DNA of 38,706 nt from a virus: positions 1-38,706 of the IMG/VR virus record IMGVR_UViG_3300022833_000025; one strand, 5' to 3'. The translations under genes were made by a program, and so were the position numbers. Below, one piece after another: positions 1-6,218 of this stretch. The first letter of the stretch is position 1. Every line of letters starts with the position of its first letter. The notes under the pieces were generated by a model. It made no database searches. It saw only the letters and a program-made list of their open reading frames with translations, and was not told where the DNA came from.

Positions 1-118
1 AGGCAAAGGTGAATTGTTTGCCGTTGGTACTGATTTGCTATTACACCCAGGCGACCCAAACGGCAGCGGCAAAGAGATTATAAATTGCCGCTGTGTTGTT
101 GGATACAGTTTGGCTTAA
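1..118 (+). CDS. Minor head protein, C-terminal fragment (Mu F / SPP1 gp7-like)
   Basis: The reading frame begins at base 2 and ends with TAA at 116-118. It encodes the last 38 residues of the protein that is complete at 36922-37695, with one visible amino-acid difference (ELFAV here, ELFSV there) and several silent changes. It includes the family's typical end, LHPGDPNGSGKEIINCRC. The gene is cut by the window edge and is not a pseudogene. In the closed circle it is the variant copy of the head morphogenesis gene that follows the portal gene. Confidence 0.9.
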   Translation, partial: GKGELFAVGTDLLLHPGDPNGSGKEIINCRCVVGYSLA

Positions 119-120
119 GG

Positions 121-285
121 CTAAATATTATTATTAACTATTTGTATACCAATTAACATAATGCTTATAACTGCCATTGCAATTGTATATATAGAAATTG
201 CAACCCCGACCCCCTCACAATGCCAAATAGCTACAAATAAGACTATAAATGGTAGCGCTACTAAAAATAAGCCTAAGTAAATCAT
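121..285 (-). CDS. Small two-helix membrane protein (left copy)
   Basis: A 54-residue ORF starting MIYLGLFLVALPF and ending IQIVNNNI. It is almost wholly hydrophobic, with two predicted transmembrane stretches (about residues 3-22 and 29-48) separated by a short WHCEG turn. It starts 3 bases after the stop of the upstream leftward gene and uses the GGGGTAG sequence there as ribosome site. The right copy (37698-37862) differs by a synonymous change (GCG/GCT Ala), which supports real coding. It is the last gene of a leftward cassette set between head genes. Function unknown; holin-like or superinfection-exclusion roles are possible but unsupported. Confidence 0.75.
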   Translation of the reverse strand: MIYLGLFLVALPFIVLFVAIWHCEGVGVAISIYTIAMAVISIMLIGIQIVNNNI

Positions 286-288
286 AAT

Positions 289-531
289 CTACCCCAAATA
301 AATAACAAACGGTGGAACATCATCAAAGCCAACGTTGATAATTTCGTAGCCTTGATAATTTGCCCGATTAATCACGCTTCCAATAACATCAAACGACTCG
401 CACAAATACGCAAAGAAAGCATCGGATACATACACTATTTTAAATGTAGGTGCATTCCCTTGACTGTTTACATAGTTGTTAGCCGCAAGCATTAATTCCC
501 GTGTAAATGTTTTTTCTGTGATTCTAATCAT
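289..531 (-). CDS. Small phage protein of unknown function (left copy)
   Basis: An 80-residue protein starting MIRITEKTFTREL and ending VPPFVIYLG. The start at 531 has a GGAG ribosome site about 8 bases upstream, and its ATG overlaps the TGA of the preceding gene (ATGA), implying translational coupling. The right copy at 38174-38416 is nearly identical in protein (T/L and I/V type changes), so the frame is under selection. No signal peptide, TM segment or known motif is visible. It belongs to the leftward accessory cassette transcribed from about 815. Confidence 0.75.
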   Translation of the reverse strand: MIRITEKTFTRELMLAANNYVNSQGNAPTFKIVYVSDAFFAYLCESFDVIGSVINRANYQGYEIINVGFDDVPPFVIYLG

Positions 532-800
532 TTTATTCTCCACCAATACATTGCGTTAAATACCGCAAATTGAGTATTAATAACTTGCCTTGCTATAGCA
601 AGAGATTTATTAATTCGAAACATATCTTTTGTTATGTCTTTATTGTGGTTAACGCTTTTCAACATATCCGAAATGTTTTTTGCAGCAGCAGCCGATACTA
701 CAGCAGCCATCATTCTACCGATTAAAAGCCTTTGCTTTAATATCTTAAAATATCTAGTTTTACGCCAGCTTTTTTTATTTACTTTGAAGGCTTTATTCAT
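528..800 (-). CDS. Basic small protein, first gene of leftward cassette (left copy)
   Basis: A 90-residue protein with a strongly basic N-terminus (MNKAFKVNKKSWRKTRYF) followed by an Ala-rich middle (GRMMAAVVSAAAAK) and an aromatic end (AMYWW). The ATG at 800 follows an AAGGGGA ribosome site. The N-terminal 33 residues match the right copy (38416-38685) exactly while the rest diverges at many positions, so the basic part is the conserved one. It lies just downstream of the leftward promoter with the CTGGT palindrome. It may bind nucleic acid or membrane; no family is recognised. Confidence 0.75.
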   Translation of the reverse strand: MNKAFKVNKKSWRKTRYFKILKQRLLIGRMMAAVVSAAAAKNISDMLKSVNHNKDITKDMFRINKSLAIARQVINTQFAVFNAMYWWRIK

Positions 801-823
801 ACTATCCCCTTAATTAAAACCAC

Positions 824-861
824 ACAATAACACACTATATTTGACTATCTGGTCTTACCAG
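824..861 (-). promoter_or_regulatory. Leftward promoter with CTGGT palindrome (site A, minus)
   Basis: Read leftward, the palindrome CTGGTAAGACCAG (849-861) is followed after 19 bp by TATTGT (824-829), a plausible -10. This matches the geometry of the other leftward sites in the genome and would drive the 800-121 cassette. Confidence 0.6.
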
Positions 862-869
862 TTTAAAAT
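841..869 (+). promoter_or_regulatory. Rightward sigma70 promoter with operator in the spacer (site A, plus)
   Basis: TTGACT (841-846), a 17-bp spacer, then TAAAAT (864-869). The spacer holds the perfect inverted repeat CTGGT-CTT-ACCAG (849-861). A protein bound there would cover the polymerase site, so this looks like an operator for the capsid operon beginning with the protease gene. Confidence 0.65.
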
Positions 870-899
870 ACTAGTAATAAATAATTTAAGGTGTCACCA

Positions 900-1523
900 G
901 TGGATTTTAAGCCAGTAGATTTTAAAGCCGAAACGAGCGTGTCAGAGCGTACATTCGCGGGTTATGCGTCAACATTTGATGAGGACTTAGGCGGCGATAT
1001 AATTACTAGCAAGGCTTTCAATAAAACAATCCAAGAAAGAGCCGACCGAGTAAAGATACTTTTTGACCATACTACGCCAATTGGCAAGCCTTTGATTATG
1101 ACCCCAGATAAAAAAGGATTGTATGTTGAGGGTCGCATTAGCAAGACCAGGCTAGGTGATGAGGTTTTAGAGTTGATGGCTGATAAGGTTATTGACCAAA
1201 TGAGTATTGGCTTTAGTATCCCATTAGGTAAGAGCGCATACAATGACAAGGGCAATCGTGTAATCAGCGAAGTAAAGCTGTACGAGTTTAGCCCGGTAAC
1301 ATTCCCAATGAATGAAAAAGCATTTATCACCAGCGTAAAATCAATTAGTGAAAGACTAAAAAACGGCGATTGCACTCCGAACCAATTAAAAGAATTAGGC
1401 GAATTATTAGACGAATTAAAAGCACTGTTAAAAGTTGAGCCGTTGAAAGGCACTCAAATTATTACGCAGCCGCGAGATGAAGAAACCGCGTTATTATTAG
1501 CGGTCAAAAACTTTGGGCTGTAA
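900..1523 (+). CDS. Prohead protease, HK97 family (peptidase S78)
   Basis: Processes capsid and scaffold during prohead maturation. Visible family features are RTFAGYASTFDEDLGGDII near the N-terminus, the ILFDHTTPIGKP segment with the catalytic His, and the later QMSIGFSIP segment with the catalytic Ser, followed by EFSPVTFPMN. At about 207 residues it has normal length. I prefer the GTG at 900, which lies 8 bases after TAAGG; the in-frame GTG at 891 overlaps that site and has no room for a ribosome site. It directly precedes the major capsid gene and follows a promoter with an operator palindrome. Confidence 0.93.
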   Translation: MDFKPVDFKAETSVSERTFAGYASTFDEDLGGDIITSKAFNKTIQERADRVKILFDHTTPIGKPLIMTPDKKGLYVEGRISKTRLGDEVLELMADKVIDQMSIGFSIPLGKSAYNDKGNRVISEVKLYEFSPVTFPMNEKAFITSVKSISERLKNGDCTPNQLKELGELLDELKALLKVEPLKGTQIITQPRDEETALLLAVKNFGL

Positions 1524-1562
1524 GGCCAACTAAACATTAATCAATTATAGAGGGTTTCCAAA

Positions 1563-2777
1563 ATGGAACTTAAAGATTTAGCAGACAAGTTGAACACTGC
1601 ATCAACTGACATTAAAAATGCTCAGGTAGAAATGCAAAAAGAAATTAAAGCAAATGGCGATGTTAGCGCAGAAACCAAAGCCGCTTTTGAAAAGCACGAG
1701 GCAAACTTTGCAGAGTTAAAAACTTTGTTCGGTGCTGTTGATGCAAAGCTGATTGAGTTAGAACAGAAGTCTAAGAAGATGGAAAGCGGCTCAGAAATCC
1801 GTAAATCAATGGGTGAGTTGTTTACTGTATCAGATGCATTTACAGATATGAAATCAAACGGTCGCGGAAATAACGTCGCTGTTTCTTTCGAGCGTAAGGA
1901 CATTACTTCTGGCGGCTCAAGTGCAGGCGCTTTAATTCGTCCCGATCGTGATTCTCGCGTATTTCAAGACCCGAATAGACCAATCCGTATTCGTGACTTA
2001 ATCCCGACTGTGCCGACTAGCTCAAACGCTGTTGAGATTATGCGCGAAAACGTGTTTACAAATAACGCGGCTATACAAACTGCTGAGTTTGCAGCTAAAG
2101 CGGAATCCAATATAACTTATGAGTTGGTTACATATCCAATCCGCACTATTGCTCATTGGGTCCCAGCATCACGCCAGGTATTATCTGACGCACCAATGCT
2201 TCAAAACATGATTGACAATCGCTTAACTTATGGCCTTGATTTGGTATCTGACGCGCAATTGTTGTCGGGTTCTGGTACTGGTGTAAACTTAACTGGTTTA
2301 CTTGTAGATTCTGGCCTAAACGATGCCGGTGAGTTACCTTCTGGCACTGCTGCTGGTGATGTGCCTAGCGCTATGATTGACCATATACGCAAGGCTATCC
2401 GTATTGAGCAACAGTCTGACTATTACAATATGAACGGTTTAGTGCTTAATCCTGTTGACTGGGAAATCCTAGAAACAGCAAAAGCAACAGACGGACATTA
2501 CCTAATGGTTTCAATGCCCACTGTTCGCGCTGCTGATTCAGTATGGCGCATCCCTGTCATTGTAAGCAACGCAATGCCAGCCGATACATTCTTAATCGGT
2601 GATTGGACGCTGGGTGCTGTTATCTATGACAGAGAAAGTGTATCGGTTCGTGTTTCTGAGTCTCACGCTGATTACTTCGTCAAAAACGGTGTTGCAATCT
2701 TAGCAGAGGAGCGTTACACACTAGCAATTCCATTGCCTAAAGCATATTGCAAAGGTTCGTTTGTAGTAGCTACATAG
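1563..2777 (+). CDS. Major capsid protein, HK97 fold
   Basis: A 404-residue major capsid protein. Residues 1 to about 75 form a charged coiled-coil (delta/scaffold-like) segment (KDLADKLNTASTDIKNAQ), normally removed by the adjacent protease. The HK97-fold body follows, with typical segments such as RIRDLIPTVPTSSNAVEIMRE, THWVPASRQ-like IAHWVPASRQVL and GDWTLGAVIYDRESVSVRVS near the end. The ATG follows AGAGGG. A strong terminator lies just downstream, consistent with a highly expressed gene. Family assignment is confident from order and sequence. Confidence 0.95.
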   Translation: MELKDLADKLNTASTDIKNAQVEMQKEIKANGDVSAETKAAFEKHEANFAELKTLFGAVDAKLIELEQKSKKMESGSEIRKSMGELFTVSDAFTDMKSNGRGNNVAVSFERKDITSGGSSAGALIRPDRDSRVFQDPNRPIRIRDLIPTVPTSSNAVEIMRENVFTNNAAIQTAEFAAKAESNITYELVTYPIRTIAHWVPASRQVLSDAPMLQNMIDNRLTYGLDLVSDAQLLSGSGTGVNLTGLLVDSGLNDAGELPSGTAAGDVPSAMIDHIRKAIRIEQQSDYYNMNGLVLNPVDWEILETAKATDGHYLMVSMPTVRAADSVWRIPVIVSNAMPADTFLIGDWTLGAVIYDRESVSVRVSESHADYFVKNGVAILAEERYTLAIPLPKAYCKGSFVVAT

Positions 2778-2793
2778 TAAATATGTACACAGT

Positions 2794-2822
2794 AAAAAGC
2801 CGCTTTAATTAGCGGCTTTTTT
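2794..2822. terminator. Rho-independent terminator, probably bidirectional
   Basis: The stem AAAAAGCCGCT / AGCGGCTTTTT with a 6-base loop (TTAATT) is followed by T-rich sequence on the plus side and by T-rich sequence on the minus side as well. It sits between the ends of the rightward capsid gene and the leftward gene at 2840-3193 and can stop both. Confidence 0.93.
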
Positions 2823-2839
2823 ATTAGTATATTAATATC

Positions 2840-3193
2840 TTACGCATCCTTAACATTACTCTGCTTATAACAAATCAAATAGATCTCATTTGCAAACTCT
2901 TTAATTGAATTATCTTGCATCTCCTTGGTTGAGTATCTTGGTCGGTCGTATGCCTCAATTGTAATAACGCTCATTATCTGCTCAAACGCTGGTTGTTGTT
3001 TGGCTATGTCTAACAAAGTGGAGATTGAGGCATTAGCTTGTCTCATGCGCATGACTACGGTTGCGATATTACTCCATTCTTTGCATTGATTTTTTTCGAA
3101 CGCTAAAGCCTTGGGTGCGCTTGCTAGTGCTAATGTAATTACAAATCCAGTTAGCGCGGCCCATAGTGTTATATTTTTTACTGTAATTTTCAT
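2840..3193 (-). CDS. Secreted/periplasmic moron protein
   Basis: A 117-residue protein with a classical signal peptide: MKITVKN, a hydrophobic core (LWAALTGFVITLALASA) and a probable cleavage site after ALA (APKALA/FEKNQ). The mature part has two Cys (NQCKEW and YLICYK) that could form a disulfide, and is mostly helical. The chosen ATG at 3193 follows AAAGGTAAG; upstream in-frame starts would place charged residues before the signal. It is a lone leftward gene among rightward head genes with its own promoter and terminator, the typical arrangement of a moron. Function unknown; superinfection exclusion or envelope modification is a guess. Confidence 0.8.
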   Translation of the reverse strand: MKITVKNITLWAALTGFVITLALASAPKALAFEKNQCKEWSNIATVVMRMRQANASISTLLDIAKQQPAFEQIMSVITIEAYDRPRYSTKEMQDNSIKEFANEIYLICYKQSNVKDA

Positions 3194-3225
3194 TTTATTA
3201 CTTACCTTTAATCTATTGAATCTTA

Positions 3226-3263
3226 ATCCTAGCACACTTTATTTGTATATCTGGTCTTACCAG
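3226..3263 (-). promoter_or_regulatory. Leftward promoter with CTGGT palindrome (site B, minus)
   Basis: Read leftward, CTGGTAAGACCAG (3251-3263) is followed after 19 bp by TAGGAT (3226-3231), a possible -10 for the secreted moron gene. The downstream DNA resembles that at site A (AAGTGTG next to the -10). Confidence 0.55.
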
Positions 3264-3271
3264 TTTATAAT
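3243..3271 (+). promoter_or_regulatory. Rightward sigma70 promoter with operator in the spacer (site B, plus)
   Basis: TTGTAT (3243-3248), 17 bp, TATAAT (3266-3271, consensus). The spacer contains the perfect palindrome CTGGT-CTT-ACCAG (3251-3263). The layout is the same as at site A and would drive the connector and tail genes beginning at 3295. Confidence 0.7.
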
Positions 3272-3294
3272 AAGGTAATTTATTGAGGTATATA

Positions 3295-3468
3295 ATGACA
3301 ACATACGAAATATTGGTTAATTCACATTACGGCAGGGTAGGCAATACTATTCAATTTGCCGACTCAATGGAAGTTATGGAATTGCTTCAACGAGGATTTA
3401 TTGGGCATGTCAAAAAGAGCAAACCAGTAAAAAAGCAAACTTATAAGCCAAATGAGAAAAAAGCATAA
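3295..3468 (+). CDS. Small head-region protein
   Basis: A 57-residue protein beginning MTTYEILVNSHYGRVGNT. The pattern 'G..GNTIQFADSMEVMELLQRGFIG' followed by a Lys-rich tail (KKSKPVKKQTYKPNEKKA) is typical of small proteins encoded between the capsid and head-tail connector genes of HK97-like phages. The ATG at 3295 follows TTGAGG. It abuts the next gene (stop at 3468, where the next ATG begins). Role unknown; probably virion-associated or an assembly helper. Confidence 0.75.
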   Translation: MTTYEILVNSHYGRVGNTIQFADSMEVMELLQRGFIGHVKKSKPVKKQTYKPNEKKA

Positions 3469-4055
3469 TGAGCTTTAAAACTAATGATGGATTAATTGCG
3501 CCTGTGTCAATCTTAGAGCTATCAGAGTTCGCAAGGTTAGACATTGACGACCCTACATTGCAAGGCTCGTTATTAAGCGCGACACAGCTTGTTATTAGTT
3601 ATCTAAAGCAAGACCTAATCACGCGAGAGTATTTACTAAAGCTAGTCGAGTGGCCTATTGCATCAAAGACAAATTTTTATCATCTGTCACGGCCTAGTAG
3701 CATTTACAAGTTAGATATTGACCTACCGATGGCAAACATACAGCAAGTTATTGAAGTTAAAGTTTACGACGAAGTAGAAACAGAATTCACGCTGTACAAC
3801 GAAAAACAGGCGTTTATACGATTTGACACTGCATACTTAGATAATAATCTAAAGGTTAACGCAATAGAGGTTAAATACTTAGCGGGTTTCGGTTATTCGG
3901 TTAATGATATACCTGAGCCAATAAAGCAAGGCGTTCTAATGGTAGCTGGATACTTAAACTTGCACCGGGGCTGCAATGCCACTGATGCGCTTAAAATGTC
4001 TGGTGCATATCATTTATTAGTGCCATTCGCGGTAAATGCTGGGTTTGTAATTTAA
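3468..4055 (+). CDS. Head-tail connector protein (gp6-like)
   Basis: A 195-residue protein of the HK97 gp6 / SPP1 gp15-like connector type, which forms the ring under the portal. The helical N-terminus (ILELSEFARLDIDDPTLQGSLLSATQLVISYL) is followed by a beta-rich domain with 'VKYLAGFG', then 'IPEPIKQGVLMVAGYLNLHRG', both hallmarks of the family. It overlaps its neighbours by single bases, in the standard order capsid, gp6, adaptor, gp10. Confidence 0.85.
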   Translation: MSFKTNDGLIAPVSILELSEFARLDIDDPTLQGSLLSATQLVISYLKQDLITREYLLKLVEWPIASKTNFYHLSRPSSIYKLDIDLPMANIQQVIEVKVYDEVETEFTLYNEKQAFIRFDTAYLDNNLKVNAIEVKYLAGFGYSVNDIPEPIKQGVLMVAGYLNLHRGCNATDALKMSGAYHLLVPFAVNAGFVI

Positions 4056-4393
4056 TGAAATGCTGCGATATAACTCCCGCAAGCCTTAATCGTAAAATAA
4101 CGATTAATAGCTTAGTGGTTACAGCAACGGCAACAGGCGGACAATCCCAGTCGTTTGTTAAGCTTGCTGACGTTTGGGCAAAGATTAAGAATATGACTGG
4201 CTCAGAGTTGATGAGATATGACCAACTAGGCGCGGTTGCAATGAGCAAATTTACTATTCGCTATAGGTCAGATATAAAAGAAAGTATGACAATAATCTAT
4301 CGCGGTGATGAATACAATATTAAGCACATTGATAACATCGAAGAGGCTGATAGGTTTTTGACTATCACAGCTAGACGCGGGGTTAATTCATGA
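4055..4393 (+). CDS. Head-tail joining/adaptor protein
   Basis: A 112-residue protein of the phage head-tail joining family (SPP1 gp16-like stopper). Typical features are the start 'SLNRKITI', the central 'VWAKIKNMTGSELMRYDQLGA' and 'KFTIRYRSDIKESMTIIYRGDEYNIKHIDNIEE', ending 'LTITARRG'. It lies between gp6-like and gp10-like genes and overlaps the latter by 4 bases (ATGA). Confidence 0.87.
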   Translation: MKCCDITPASLNRKITINSLVVTATATGGQSQSFVKLADVWAKIKNMTGSELMRYDQLGAVAMSKFTIRYRSDIKESMTIIYRGDEYNIKHIDNIEEADRFLTITARRGVNS

Positions 4394-4827
4394 GTGTTAA
4401 AGTGACTGGTGTAAATAGTTTTAGGCGCAAGATGCAATTACTTGGCGACTCATTTGATGAAGCTGTTGACGAAGGTGTTTTCGGTGCAGCCTTAGAAATT
4501 CAAGGTTACGCAAGGGAAAGCATCCAAGAGGTTTCACCAGGCTCAACAGTTGTAAGGTACAGCCAAGATGGTAACCCATATTCTCACGTTGCCGCTGACA
4601 GAGGCCAAGCGCCCAACACTGACACTGGTAACTTAGTTAATGCGATACAAGTTGAAAAGATGGCAGACAGTATTTATCGCGTTGGTGCTACAGCAAAAGC
4701 CCCATATGCAACATATTTAGAATTTACGCATCCGTGGTTGCAGCCGTCACTAGAATCTAACCGCGGAGCAGTTCGCCGGAATATAATTAGGTCGGTTAAT
4801 AATGCAATTGACAGGTTGCCGGTATGA
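4390..4827 (+). CDS. HK97 gp10-like head-tail/tail completion protein
   Basis: A 145-residue protein of the HK97 gp10 family. It begins with the usual 'VTGVNSFRRKMQLLGDSF', has 'GAALEIQGYARESIQEVSPG', a 'DTGNLVNAI' turn and 'VGATAKAPYATYLEF', and ends with the 'HPWLQPSLESNRGAVRRNI' type helix. It overlaps the preceding and following genes by 4 bases each, indicating a coupled operon. Confidence 0.88.
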   Translation: MSVKVTGVNSFRRKMQLLGDSFDEAVDEGVFGAALEIQGYARESIQEVSPGSTVVRYSQDGNPYSHVAADRGQAPNTDTGNLVNAIQVEKMADSIYRVGATAKAPYATYLEFTHPWLQPSLESNRGAVRRNIIRSVNNAIDRLPV

Positions 4828-5243
4828 GCGAGCAAGTTCAAGTTGCTATAGGCATAATAACTAAGCTCAAATCAGATAGTAATGTAAATGCATTACTTGC
4901 AACATTTGGCGGATTACCTGCTGTTTTTACTCATACGCCGCAAGACTTTAGCGGATACCCGTACATTGTTGTCAAAGATATATTATTAAACGGTAATGAT
5001 AACGATGCAGACTTAGGGTTTGAGGGTGTAATAAACATACATACTTGGTCCGACAAAAGAGATTTACTATTTGTCGGCAACTTACAAAAAGCAATTTACG
5101 ATGCACTTCATCACTTTGACATGCCAATGACAGGCTATGACACTGTTGAAATGCATCAAGAGTACTCGAATATTCTGCTAGACCCCGACGGCATTACGAT
5201 GCACGGAATACAGCGGTATAGAATAATTTTACAAACCACTTAA
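4824..5243 (+). CDS. Tail terminator/completion protein (DUF3168 type)
   Basis: A 139-residue protein with the DUF3168 pattern: an N-terminal helix (QVAIGIITKLKSDSNVNALL), then 'FTHTPQDFSGYPYIVVKD', 'GVINIHTWSDKRDLLFVGNLQKAIYDAL' and a beta-rich end ('GIQRYRIILQ'). Proteins of this kind cap the head-proximal end of the tail tube. Position between gp10-like and tail tube genes fits. Confidence 0.85.
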   Translation: MSEQVQVAIGIITKLKSDSNVNALLATFGGLPAVFTHTPQDFSGYPYIVVKDILLNGNDNDADLGFEGVINIHTWSDKRDLLFVGNLQKAIYDALHHFDMPMTGYDTVEMHQEYSNILLDPDGITMHGIQRYRIILQTT

Positions 5244-5265
5244 ATACATTAATGAGGATATTACT

Positions 5266-5664
5266 ATGGCTGTTGGCGTAGGTTTTGCAGGAAGAAAGGT
5301 AACACTAACAATCGGCGGCGTTGGTAATATTGCTATTACTACCAAAGGCTTGTCTGTTAACAATGAGATGATTGACGTCACAAGCGATAAATCAGACGGA
5401 TGGGCGACTGCATTAGCCGAGCCTGGACAGCGTGCAATTGAGTTAACATTCTCAGGCGTGGTCGAAAATCTTAACTTGTTAATGTCAACTATTAACAATA
5501 CAAGCCAGATTTATGCTTGTGTATTGACTTACCCAGATGGATCAACTGTAGATGGTGACTTTGGTTTTGGTTCGTTCTCCGATACTGGTGAATATAACGG
5601 TAGTTATACATTCGAATCCTCACTTGCTTCAAGCGGCGAAGTAACATTTACGGCGGGTACTTAA
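5266..5664 (+). CDS. Major tail tube protein
   Basis: A 132-residue tail tube protein. 'KGLSVNNEMIDVTSDKSDGW' followed by 'GQRAIELTFSGVVE' is typical of the TP901-1/GTA-like tube family; the C-terminal part ('GFGSFSDTGEYNGSYTFESSL') is beta-rich. The ATG follows GAGGA. It precedes the frameshifted tail chaperone gene, the universal order. Confidence 0.88.
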   Translation: MAVGVGFAGRKVTLTIGGVGNIAITTKGLSVNNEMIDVTSDKSDGWATALAEPGQRAIELTFSGVVENLNLLMSTINNTSQIYACVLTYPDGSTVDGDFGFGSFSDTGEYNGSYTFESSLASSGEVTFTAGT

Positions 5665-5667
5665 TTT

Positions 5668-6021
5668 ATGGCTGGCATACAAAGAGAAATTACAATCACA
5701 TATCAAGGAAAGAAGTACGATATTCAGTTATCTATGGGTTTGATTAACAAGATAGAAATGAATGGTATAAACCTTTTAAGACTGCAATTGCTAGTCGATG
5801 AAGGTGGTATCCCTCCGACTAGCTTGCTATCCTCTTTCTATGCCTTGCTATTAAATTCTGCTGGCGTTGATGTTGATGCTGAGGATGTTTGGACTGAGTT
5901 AATTACTGCCGATCCAATCGGGCTTATTAATGCAACTAAGTCCGCTTTGTCTGCTATGTTTCCAAGCAGTAAAGAGGATGTAGCAACAAAAAAGCCAGCG
6001 CCGAAGGTGGCGAAAAAATAA
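5668..6021 (+). CDS. Tail assembly chaperone, short form (gpG-like)
   Basis: A 117-residue chaperone for the tape measure protein, beginning MAGIQREITITYQGKKYDI and containing 'LSMGLINKIEMNGINLLRL'. It ends in a Lys-rich stretch just at the frameshift site. The zero-frame stop TAA (6019-6021) immediately follows six A bases (GCG AAA AAA TAA). A fraction of ribosomes is expected to slip back one base there and continue into the 6018-6218 extension. It lies between tail tube and tape measure genes. Confidence 0.85.
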   Translation: MAGIQREITITYQGKKYDIQLSMGLINKIEMNGINLLRLQLLVDEGGIPPTSLLSSFYALLLNSAGVDVDAEDVWTELITADPIGLINATKSALSAMFPSSKEDVATKKPAPKVAKK

Positions 6022-6218
6022 CCGAGTACCCATATCATACGCTTTTTGCTTTGGCAGTTTCCGATTGGGGCATACAACCGAGTGAATACTGGTTGATGTC
6101 CCCTTGCGAGGTTGGCGAAATAATGAGGTTCAACACACCGCCTGAAATGCACAACGGCAGACGAGTTGAGTTTTATGATGATTTGATAGAGCGCTCAAAA
6201 GGCGAAGGATTTATTTAG
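6018..6218 (+). CDS. Tail assembly chaperone extension, made by -1 frameshift (gpT-like)
   Basis: In the -1 frame after the A6 run at 6013-6018, an open frame of 66 codons runs to TAG at 6216-6218, just before the tape measure ATG. It reads ITEYPYHTLFALAVSDWGI, then 'QPSEYWLMSPCEVGEIM', and later 'GRRVEFYDDLIERSK', which is characteristic of the T domain of tail chaperones. It has no start codon of its own near its beginning. The fusion (about 183 residues) would join the short chaperone to the tape measure, as lambda gpGT does. Confidence 0.82.
   Translation: MTEYPYHTLFALAVSDWGIQPSEYWLMSPCEVGEIMRFNTPPEMHNGRRVEFYDDLIERSKGEGFI

Larger units (their letters stand above)
1..821. repeat. Left copy of redundant contig ends
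   Basis: Bases 1-821 align from end to end with 37578-38706. The copies share gene order but differ by scattered substitutions, many of them synonymous, and by a 308-bp insertion present only in the right copy. This closes the contig into a circle of about 37.6 kb. Because the copies are not identical, they are more likely two population variants joined by assembly than an exact terminal repeat; a true diverged duplication is the alternative. Confidence 0.9.

Noticed and set aside
962-1453. 163-residue minus-strand ORF inside the protease gene
   Set aside because: No ribosome site or known motif, and it lies wholly opposite a well-conserved gene.
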